The position numbers and the translations under genes were made by a program. 10,538 nt of DNA from an uncultured Eubacteriales bacterium. GTDB taxonomy: Bacteria > Bacillota > Clostridia > Christensenellales > QALW01. Every line of letters starts with the position of its first letter. Position 1 is the stretch's first letter. The notes under the pieces were generated by a model. The model had not been told where the DNA came from. It saw nothing but the letters and a program-made list of their open reading frames with translations, and searched no databases. Location of the stretch: positions 1 through 10,538 of the forward strand of contig URYI01000063.1 in NCBI GenBank assembly GCA_900552055.1. Reading direction: 5' to 3'. Positions 1 through 6,209 of the stretch are shown here, in pieces.

Positions 1-211
1 GCGCTTTACCCGGCACAAATTTTATGCCTTCTGACTCTGAGAGCTCAAACCGAGAGAATTTCTTCATTTTCAAGGCAGACGAAGGAAACGGGAAGTACGC
101 CCATTGAGGATAACGCGGAAAATGAAGAAATTATCATTTTGAGGCGTGCAGTTCCTTGTAAACTGAGGGTACCGTTAATATACAAAACAATAGCGCACAT
201 ATTTCCTTTAA
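1..211. other. Left flank without a recognised gene
   Basis: This stretch lies before the recombinase remnant and is richer in GC than what follows. One plus-strand frame is open from the window edge to a TGA at 105-107 and ends in residues NGKYAH. It could be the tail of a gene starting outside the window, but I do not recognise it, and it overlaps a strong inverted repeat, so it may be non-coding. A second short open frame (about 111-217, reading ENEEIIILRRAVPCKLR) is equally anonymous. The compositional and homology break is at about 209-214. Confidence 0.4.
57..132. repeat. Perfect 15-bp inverted repeat
   Basis: The arms are AATTTCTTCATTTTC at 57-71 and its exact reverse complement at 118-132, separated by 46 nt. 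As RNA it would form a long stem. No T-run follows, so it is not a standard terminator. It sits about 80 bp left of the break where the truncated recombinase begins. It could be a mobile-element end, a recombination site or a regulatory hairpin; the sequence alone does not decide. Confidence 0.6.
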
Positions 212-985
212 ATAACTAAAAAGCAGAAAGTTAATGAAGGCGAGGTGCAACAATATTATGTTGAAAATAATCATGAAGCGATTATTGACCCAGAAGTATT
301 TGAGATGGTTCAAACAGAAATAGAAAGACGTAGAAATTTAAAAGGAAAATACAGTGGAGTTGATATTTTAACAGCAAAAATCATCTGTGGGGAATGTGGA
401 GGAAGTTTTGGTTCTAAAGTGTGGCATTCCAATGATAAATATCGAAAAGTAGTATATCAATGTAACCAAAAGTACAATGGAGAAAATAAATGTACAACAC
501 CTATCTTAATTAAAGAGGATATAGAAAATCGATTTATTAAAGTTGTAAATAGCTTGATTGAAAATAAAGATGAGGTCATAGAAAATCTTGAAACCATAAG
601 GAAAACATTATGTGATACAACTTTGCTTTCAAAAGAAAAGAATGAATTAAGTCAGAAGTTGGTAGAACAGGTGGAGCAGATACAAGAGCTAATAGAGGTA
701 AATTCAAGAGTTGCACAGAACCAAGAAGAATATCAAAAGCAATATGAAAAGTTGGTAAATGAATATGAAATTACCAAAGTAGAGCATCAAAAGCTGGAAC
801 TTGATATTTCAAACAAATTAGCAAAGTCAGAAACATTAAGTGTATTCATCAATACAATCAAAAAACAAGAAACACTTCTTGAAACCTTTGATGAAATGAT
901 GTGGGGAAGTTTGTTAGAAAGCGTAGTTGTGTATAAAGATAATGTGTTATTTAAGTTTAGAGATGGGACAGAAATTAAAGGATAA
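212..985 (+). pseudogene. Large serine recombinase, 5'-truncated remnant (C-terminal DNA-binding part)
   Basis: Homology begins abruptly with residues ITKKQKVNEGEVQQYYVENN, typical of the end of the recombinase domain of large serine site-specific recombinases. It is in frame back to a stop at 209-211. The longest ORF opens at GTG 245, but that codon lies inside the conserved motif and is not a real start. Counting from it, a zinc beta-ribbon has Cys48, Cys51, Cys73 and Cys83, then a long charged coiled coil (about 115-200) and a C-terminal VVVYKDNVLFKF strand. The whole N-terminal catalytic resolvase domain with its nucleophilic serine is absent. Full-length relatives are usually around 500-550 aa, so roughly half is lost. 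The fragment cannot catalyse recombination by itself. It marks the neighbourhood as a decayed integrative element, with the AT-rich genes to the right as probable cargo. Confidence 0.9.
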
Positions 986-995
986 AAAAGTTGAG

Positions 996-1031
996 AGATT
1001 ATTGCCAATTGCTGGTGATAATCTTTTATTT
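996..1031 (+). terminator. Hairpin terminator after the recombinase remnant
   Basis: Positions 996-1007 pair with 1013-1024 as a 12-bp stem containing two G-U pairs, around the loop ATTGC. A T-rich stretch (TTTTATTT) follows. It starts 11 bp after the recombinase stop codon. The stem is AT-rich, so termination may be partial, and it overlaps the -35 area of the next promoter. Confidence 0.6.
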
Positions 1032-1041
1032 GTGATATAAT
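1013..1041 (+). promoter_or_regulatory. Extended -10 promoter for the zinc-ribbon gene
   Basis: A perfect TATAAT (1036-1041) is preceded by TG one base upstream (1033-1034), an extended -10. The -35 position at 17-bp spacing (TGGTGA, 1013-1018) is a weak match, which an extended -10 tolerates. It points to the gene at 1082 and probably drives the following cargo genes as well. Confidence 0.6.
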
Positions 1042-1081
1042 TAACAAAAGAAAAATGCTTGAATAATTTGGAGGTGTGAAT

Positions 1082-1324
1082 ATGAGTTGGGATACAACAA
1101 AAAGAACAAAACCTTGCTTATGTGGAAAAGGAAAACTTGTACAAGAAACAAGAATGGATGATTGGAATAGAATAGAAGAAAATACTCCATACTTTGAATG
1201 CGAAGAATGCAGAAATAAATATAATATTGAATCTAAATTCTTTAATCCAAAACCAGCACATGAATATACAATTTATTATGCTGTAGATAAAGTAACAGGA
1301 GAAAAGAAACAATTAGATATTTAA
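1082..1324 (+). CDS. Small zinc-ribbon-like protein, function unknown
   Basis: This 80-aa protein starts at ATG 1082, with GGAGG at 1070-1074 seven bases upstream. An in-frame GTG at 1076 lies one base after that site and is not a plausible start. Cysteines 12 and 14 (PCLCGKG) pair with cysteines 40 and 43 (FECEECRNKY) in a zinc-ribbon-like arrangement around a conserved-looking DDWNR segment. The C-terminal half is polar and aromatic without a recognisable domain. There is no signal peptide or membrane segment, so it should be cytoplasmic. It has its own promoter, 31 bases after the terminator hairpin, and is followed after 43 bp by the membrane metalloprotease-like gene. Small proteins of this CxC...CxxC layout occur in Firmicutes, but I know of no assigned role. 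Metal binding is inferred from the cysteines. Confidence 0.75.
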   Translation: MSWDTTKRTKPCLCGKGKLVQETRMDDWNRIEENTPYFECEECRNKYNIESKFFNPKPAHEYTIYYAVDKVTGEKKQLDI

Positions 1325-1367
1325 TAAGTTATTCCGACAAATAGTAAGTTGTAGATTGGAGTTAGTT

Positions 1368-1829
1368 ATGAAAAATGTAATATATATATTAATTCAATGC
1401 ACTTGGGGATTGCCACAAACATTGTTAGGATTTATAGTACTTTTAATTAATATAAAAAATAAACATTATTTTTATCACGGTGCAATTATTACTGAAAGAA
1501 ATGTTCCTTCAAGTGTATCTTTGGGAATGTTCGTCTTTACAACAACTAATCCGATGAAAGATAAAAGAACAAAAAATAAAATACCAGATGAAGAATTAAG
1601 TAAAAGGCTTTTAGTTCACGAATATGGTCATACAATTCAATCCCTTATTTTTGGACCATTATATTTAATAGTAATGGGGATTCCATCAACACTATGGGGA
1701 TTTTTGCCATATTTTCAAAATAAAAGAAACAACGGAGTATCTTACTTTAGCTTTTTTACAGAAAAGCTTGCTAATTATTTAGGTGAAAAAGTTACAAAAG
1801 AAAAATCAATGGAAAATGCTATTATATAA
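1368..1829 (+). CDS. Small membrane protein with HEYGH metalloprotease motif
   Basis: This is a 153-aa protein from ATG 1368, with GGAG at 1358-1361 six bases upstream; a longer TTG start at 1356 would overlap that site. An N-terminal hydrophobic helix (about 3-28) is followed by a soluble stretch, the zinc-protease signature HEYGH at 84-88, a second hydrophobic segment (about 91-116), and FFTEKLANYLG at 129-139. Glu132 there could be the third metal ligand of a gluzincin-like site. HExxH beside a membrane helix plus a downstream TEK.A..LG element is a pattern I recall from an uncharacterised bacterial membrane family. The substrate is unknown. It is co-directional with the zinc-ribbon gene, and the hydrolase follows after 32 bp, so an operon is likely. 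Catalytic activity is inferred only from motifs; it could be a non-enzymatic relative. Confidence 0.7.
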   Translation: MKNVIYILIQCTWGLPQTLLGFIVLLINIKNKHYFYHGAIITERNVPSSVSLGMFVFTTTNPMKDKRTKNKIPDEELSKRLLVHEYGHTIQSLIFGPLYLIVMGIPSTLWGFLPYFQNKRNNGVSYFSFFTEKLANYLGEKVTKEKSMENAII

Positions 1830-1842
1830 ATTACAATTTTTA
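1826..1842 (+). repeat. 17-bp direct repeat, copy 1
   Basis: ATAAATTACAATTTTTA spans the stop codon of the metalloprotease-like gene. The identical 17-mer recurs at 2760-2776 across the stop codon of the next gene, so the two copies bracket the metallo-beta-lactamase-fold hydrolase. Confidence 0.7.
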
Positions 1843-1861
1843 TAGAAGAGCGGTGAAATTA

Positions 1862-2763
1862 ATGGAAATATGGAATGTAGGAAATCGAATTGTTAATACA
1901 TATATTTATCAAATAGAAGATGGATATATCATGATTGATACAGGATATGATAATGGTTTAAATAAAGTATTAAAAAAGATGGAAAAAAATAATTTAAAAC
2001 CTGAAAATATAAGATATATTTTCTTAACTCATGCTCATGATGACCATGCAGGTTTTATAAATGAGATTATGAACAAATTTCCAAAAATAAAATTAATATG
2101 TAATAGTAAATCTATAGAAGTTTTAAAAAAGGTCAAAATCCTTTTGAAGGAGGATGTAGTAGTAAACTAGCTCTTTTCTTTTGCAATATAATGAAAATTT
2201 TTGGAAGAGGTAAACATCTTTTCCCAATAATTTCAGAAGAAAATTTAAAAAGATCTATTTCAATTAATGAGGCTAATAAAAATGAAATAGAAAAAATATT
2301 AAAAGGAAATGTTTATGATACTCCAGGTCATACTAAAGATTCCATTTCATTAATGCTTAATGATGGTAAGTTTTTTTGTGGGGATGCTTCAATGAATGGG
2401 TTACCTAGTATTAACAAAATAACAATCTGGATTGAAAATAAAAAAGAATATGTAGAATCTTGGAAAAAAATAATTAGTATAAAACCATTAAAAATATATC
2501 CTGGACATGGGAAATCATTTAATTACAATTGCCTTGAAAATAAAATTAATAAATTAGATAAAGTAAAATTATTAAAATTAAGTGAAGATTCTTTACTTAA
2601 GCCATCTGTTATGGTAGCAGAATTAGACACAGTACTAGGTATGAAGAAAACTCATAATATATATACTAATTATTCGCAAACTTTAAATAGAACAAAAGAA
2701 GATAGAATTCAAGGAACAACTGGAATGAATACAGAAACAAAAAAAGATGAATGGGAAAGATAA
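1862..2763 (+). CDS. Metallo-beta-lactamase-fold hydrolase, frame broken at an A-tract (two ORFs)
   Basis: Translation should begin at ATG 1862, with GGTGA (1852-1856) five bases upstream. The zero frame runs to a stop at 2168-2170 (102 aa); the -1 frame continues to 2763. Joined by a -1 shift the product is 300 aa. The first part carries the beta-strand motif IDTG (Asp26) and THAHDDHAG, with metal ligands His57, His59, Asp61 and His62. After the shift the frame reads GQNPFEGGCSSKLALFF, which has no counterpart in the zero frame, then PGHTKDS (His at 2329-2331), CGDAS (Asp at 2383-2385) and YPGHG (His at 2506-2508). The full set of metal ligands is therefore present only in the joined protein. 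Substrate unknown; the fold covers glyoxalase II, lactonases and many hydrolases. Either this is a recent one-base deletion in the A-tract or expression needs frameshifting. Confidence 0.8.
2125..2151 (+). promoter_or_regulatory. Possible -1 frameshift site (A AAA AAG plus small hairpin)
   Basis: The zero frame reads TTA AAA AAG at 2123-2131, placing the heptamer A AAA AAG (2125-2131) exactly in the phase used for -1 slippage, as in dnaX and several insertion sequences. A short stem TCCTT/AAGGA (2139-2143 with 2147-2151, loop TTG) begins 7 nt after the heptamer. The stem is only 5 bp and no clear Shine-Dalgarno stimulator lies upstream, so a plain indel in the A6 tract is at least as likely. 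Confidence 0.35.
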
Positions 2764-2776
2764 ATTACAATTTTTA
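2760..2776 (+). repeat. 17-bp direct repeat, copy 2
   Basis: Exact copy of the 17-mer at 1826-1842, again spanning a TAA stop codon, here that of the hydrolase gene. The copies are 934 bp apart. Confidence 0.7.
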
Positions 2777-2789
2777 GGAATAGTGATAT

Positions 2790-2821
2790 GAGCAAATCAG
2801 AAATGGTTTGTTCTTTTTTTT
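2790..2821 (+). terminator. Rho-independent terminator closing the AT-rich gene block
   Basis: A 9-bp stem GAGCAAATC (2790-2798) pairs with GGTTTGTTC (2805-2813), including two G-U pairs, over the loop AGAAAT. Eight T residues follow (2814-2821). It ends transcription of the metalloprotease/hydrolase genes and separates them from hsdM. Confidence 0.8.
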
Positions 2822-2910
2822 GGTCTTTAAATCCGAAACACTCACAAATTTTTTCTTATTACCAAGTTGAAATCCTGTTCACTCACAATTTTTTGTTGTA
2901 TTAAGAATAG
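2822..2910. other. Junction between AT-rich block and restriction operon
   Basis: Between the terminator and the point where HsdM homology starts lies AT-rich sequence with two similar direct repeats: CACTCACAAATTTTTT at 2839-2854 and CACTCACAATTTTTT at 2880-2894, differing by one A. Composition changes sharply to GC-rich coding sequence around 2895-2915. I see no convincing promoter for the restriction operon here, so its original promoter seems to have been lost together with the 5' end of hsdM. Confidence 0.55.
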
Positions 2911-5041
2911 CGTTGTCATAGACTCGACAAGCGGTTCTGGTTCGCTGCTTATAAATATAGGCCAGAGCGTCAAAAAATATATGCAGGACAGCGGCAACAT
3001 CACCTATTACGCCCAGGAGCTGATTCAGGATACTTATAACATTACAAGAATTAATCTGGTTATGCGCGGCATAAACCCCTCCAATATCCGTGTGCGCCGC
3101 GGCGATACGCTGGCTGACGACTGGCCTTATTTTGATGACAACGATCCAAACGGGTACCAGTGTGAGCTGATGGACTGTGTTGTGTCCAATCCGCCCTATT
3201 CCCATAAGTGGGAGGCAAACTCCCACGCAACCGACCCGCGCTATAAGGATTACGGGACGGCTCCGGCATCAAAGGCGGATTATGCGTTTCTGCTGCATGA
3301 CCTTTACCATCTAAAGGAGGACGGCATAATGTGCATAGTTATGCCGCATGGAGTTCTGTTCAGAGGCGGATCGGAAAAGGAGATACGTTCCAGCCTGGTT
3401 GAGCATAACAATATAGAATGCATTATAGGACTGCCTGCCAACTGCTTTTACGGTACAGGCAGTCCCACTATAATAATGGTTCTCAAAAAACATAGGGAGG
3501 CCAGCGATATTTTAATTGTTGACGCGTCAAAGGAGTTTATTAAGGAAGGCAGCAAGAACCGGCTTTCAGGCCATCACATAAAGAAGATTGTGGACGCGGT
3601 TCTGGCGCGGGAAACAATCCCTCATTTTGCCGTGCTGGTGTCCAAGGATAAAGTTAAAGAAAATGATTATAATCTGAATATTCCAAGATATGTGCAGCCT
3701 GAGGGGAATTTGCCTGCCGACTTGTATGCTGCGGTATTCGGCGGCATTCCTAATTATGAGCTGGACCGCCTTAATAAATACTGGGAGGCCTTTGCTTCCC
3801 TGAGGGAAAAGATTTTTGCCCGCGTAAATGAGCATAGTTCAGTTGTAAGCTGTAATTCGGTTAAGGATGCTATTAGCGGCAGCTATGATATTGCTGCTTT
3901 TGAAGAAAAGTATTCCGCGGCCTTTAAGGCGCTGGAAGCACAGCTCTATACGCTGCTGATAGATGGCTGGGAGGAAAATGCGGATAATACGCATGTGCTG
4001 AAAACGCAGATAACGCAGGAGATTTTTGCTATCTGCGCACCTTTTAATATCGTGGATAAATATCTCGTCTATAAGGCGTTTGACGATAACTGGGAGCAGA
4101 TAAGCAATGACCTGGACGCATTGCGCCTGGATGGACTGGACGCCGCCCGCAGCGTTGAACCTGTTGAGGTATATGACAAGAAGGAAAAGGAGACAGTTAT
4201 AAAAGGCGAGGAAGGCAGATTAATCCCCTTTAAGCTCATTCAAAAGTTTTTGTTTGCCGATGAATTTTTAAAAATGGAGGCCTTGGATAAAGAACTGGAG
4301 CGCGCTTTAAGCGAATACGAGTCCTTCTGGGCGGATTTAGACGAGGAACTTAAGAATGAGCTTAAAAAAGAGGACGACGGACAGGAAAGCCAGGAAGCCA
4401 ATATAGATATGAAGCTGCTCAAAGGAAAATATCAGGAGATTTTAGCTTCACTGTCTGATGAGACCACTAAAAAGTATGAAGAATATCTGGGGCTGACTCC
4501 CAGGCAGAAGGTGGAATTTCAGGACCTGCATGCAGAGCTGGAGTGGCCCGCCCAAACAGAGAAAGGCGCTAACGGCGTCTATAAAGCGGCCGCTGTAAAA
4601 AGCATTATCCAGCAGCTTAAGAATGAAATATATATTCCGGAAGAAGAGGATGATTATAAGATCCGCCGTCTGTATTTGTTAAGCCAGAGCATTTCGGGGC
4701 TTAAAAAACAGATAAAAGAGTTTAAAACCGAGCTGGATAATAAGGCGAGAGAAGCCATTGTTTCCCTGTCAGACGGCGAGATTAAAATGCTGCTCAGGGA
4801 AAAGTGGCTCACTCCGGTAATGCAGAGCATCAACCGCATCCCCTCCGACGTTCAGGCGGGTCTGAACATTTTAATTCAGGAGATTATTGATAAGTATAAG
4901 AACCCTGTTTCTGAATTGGATGAAGAAATTATCCATACCCAGAATATGCTTTTTGATTTGCTGGACGAGCTGACGGGGAATCAAATTGATATGGAGGCAG
5001 TCCGGGGATTTAAAGAGCTGCTTGGGGGTGCTGGAAAATGA
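2867..5041 (+). CDS. hsdM: Type I restriction-modification DNA methyltransferase subunit M, 5'-truncated
   Basis: HsdM transfers a methyl group from S-adenosylmethionine to adenine in the site chosen by HsdS; M2S is also the DNA-recognition core of the restriction complex. The frame is open from 2831 and its first possible start is TTG 2867, but residues 1 to about 12 (MKSCSLTIFCCI) come from AT-rich junction DNA. Recognisable homology starts at SAM motif I, DSTSGSGSLL (residues 19-28), where relatives have DPTSGSG; the proline is a serine here (CCG to TCG would explain it). The catalytic motif IV NPPY is at 108-111, followed by the usual KADYAFLLHDLYH and GLPANCFYGTGSPT segments and a long charged, partly coiled-coil C-terminus. 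The N-terminal helical HsdM domain and the start of the catalytic domain are missing, probably 150 residues or more. The stop overlaps the hsdS start (ATGA). Probably inactive as it stands. Confidence 0.88.
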   Translation: MKSCSLTIFCCIKNSVVIDSTSGSGSLLINIGQSVKKYMQDSGNITYYAQELIQDTYNITRINLVMRGINPSNIRVRRGDTLADDWPYFDDNDPNGYQCELMDCVVSNPPYSHKWEANSHATDPRYKDYGTAPASKADYAFLLHDLYHLKEDGIMCIVMPHGVLFRGGSEKEIRSSLVEHNNIECIIGLPANCFYGTGSPTIIMVLKKHREASDILIVDASKEFIKEGSKNRLSGHHIKKIVDAVLARETIPHFAVLVSKDKVKENDYNLNIPRYVQPEGNLPADLYAAVFGGIPNYELDRLNKYWEAFASLREKIFARVNEHSSVVSCNSVKDAISGSYDIAAFEEKYSAAFKALEAQLYTLLIDGWEENADNTHVLKTQITQEIFAICAPFNIVDKYLVYKAFDDNWEQISNDLDALRLDGLDAARSVEPVEVYDKKEKETVIKGEEGRLIPFKLIQKFLFADEFLKMEALDKELERALSEYESFWADLDEELKNELKKEDDGQESQEANIDMKLLKGKYQEILASLSDETTKKYEEYLGLTPRQKVEFQDLHAELEWPAQTEKGANGVYKAAAVKSIIQQLKNEIYIPEEEDDYKIRRLYLLSQSISGLKKQIKEFKTELDNKAREAIVSLSDGEIKMLLREKWLTPVMQSINRIPSDVQAGLNILIQEIIDKYKNPVSELDEEIIHTQNMLFDLLDELTGNQIDMEAVRGFKELLGGAGK

Positions 5042-6195
5042 GCAATATCCCCAAAATAAGATTTTCAGGGTTTACAGAAGAATGGGAAGGATGCAGATTT
5101 TCTGATTTGGTGGAAACCCGCCGGGGCCTGACCTATAAACCGTCAGATATTCGCTCTGCCGGGGTAAGGGTGCTGTGTTCTTCAAATATTGACGGAGATA
5201 CGTTTGATTTAAGGGAGGACGATATTTTTGTCTGCGAAGATGCCGTGAATATAGAATGCGCCAGGGATAACGACATACTGATTACGGCTGCTAACGGTTC
5301 CTCTCAGCTCGTGGGAAAGCATGCGGTAATTTCGGGACTGCAGGGCAGCTCTGCGGTTCAGGGCGGCTTCATGCTTATAGGAACGGCAGCCGAGCCGTAT
5401 TTTATAAATGCCTCCATGAGCTCACCCTGGTACCGGACTTTTATTGACTCGTATGTTTCAGGCGGCAACGGCGCCATCGGGAATCTTAGCAAGAGCGCTT
5501 TGGACAGCCAGGAAATATTTGTTCCGGAGGTTCCCGAACAGCGTAAAATCGGCTCATTGTTCCGCAGCCTGGACTGTTTGATTGCCCTCCATCAGCGCAG
5601 GAAGGAAAAATTTGTTCTTTTGAAGACCGCCTGCCTGAATAAAATGTTCCCCGCAAAGGAGAGCAGAGTTCCCCAGCTGCGATTTAAAGGCTTTAATGGG
5701 AATTGGGAAGAGTGCAGGCTGGAGGATATTGTTGACGTTCGCAGCGGCAGGGACTATAAGCATTTAAAGGAAGGGGATATTCCGGTATATGGGACGGGCG
5801 GATATATGCTGAGCGTTAATGAGGCGCTGTCCTATTCGGAGGATGCAATAGGTATTGGGCGCAAGGGCACTATTGATAAGCCGTATATCCTAAAAGCTCC
5901 GTTCTGGACTGTTGACACTCTGTTCTATGCCGTGCCCAGGGAGAACTGCGAGCTTAACTTTGCCTTTGACCTGTTTCAGAAAATTGATTGGAAAAAGAAG
6001 GACGAATCCACGGGAGTGCCCAGTTTATCTAAAACGGCAATAAACAGTGTTAAGGTCATGGCGCCCGGACGGGCGGAGCAAAAATTAATAGGGGATTATT
6101 TTGCCGAGCTGGACAGCCTTATTCTGCTATATCAGCGCAAAGAAAAAAAGCTCAGGATGTTTAAGCAGGCGCTGCTGAATAATATGTTTGTATAA
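5038..6195 (+). CDS. hsdS: Type I restriction-modification specificity subunit S
   Basis: The 385-aa specificity subunit directs both methylation and cleavage by holding two HsdM and, in the full complex, two HsdR subunits on a bipartite DNA site. It is built as two half-repeats: PKIRFSGFTEEWEGCRF (5-21) then target recognition domain 1 and helical spacer EQRKIGSLFRSLDCLIALHQ (167-186); PQLRFKGFNGNWEECRL (212-228) then domain 2 and the spacer AEQKLIGDYFAELDSLILLY (346-365). Each spacer ends in L..(A/C)LLN.MF-type residues. Length is normal for a full two-domain HsdS, and no frame damage is visible. Its start overlaps the hsdM stop by 4 bp, indicating translational coupling; hsdR begins 14 bp after its end. 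The recognition sequence cannot be read from the protein. No second hsdS or inverted-repeat shuffling locus lies in the window. Confidence 0.95.
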   Translation: MSNIPKIRFSGFTEEWEGCRFSDLVETRRGLTYKPSDIRSAGVRVLCSSNIDGDTFDLREDDIFVCEDAVNIECARDNDILITAANGSSQLVGKHAVISGLQGSSAVQGGFMLIGTAAEPYFINASMSSPWYRTFIDSYVSGGNGAIGNLSKSALDSQEIFVPEVPEQRKIGSLFRSLDCLIALHQRRKEKFVLLKTACLNKMFPAKESRVPQLRFKGFNGNWEECRLEDIVDVRSGRDYKHLKEGDIPVYGTGGYMLSVNEALSYSEDAIGIGRKGTIDKPYILKAPFWTVDTLFYAVPRENCELNFAFDLFQKIDWKKKDESTGVPSLSKTAINSVKVMAPGRAEQKLIGDYFAELDSLILLYQRKEKKLRMFKQALLNNMFV

Positions 6196-6209
6196 AGGTG
6201 GAGGCAGAT

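Noticed and set aside
2191..2763. A separate 190-aa protein starting at ATG 2191.
   Set aside because: No ribosome site precedes this ATG, and the same frame upstream continues with MBL-type sequence, so it is the 3' part of the hydrolase gene.
5038..6195. Phase-variable hsdS shuffling by the nearby recombinase.
   Set aside because: There is a single hsdS, no partial hsdS copies or inverted repeats around it, and the recombinase fragment lacks its catalytic domain.
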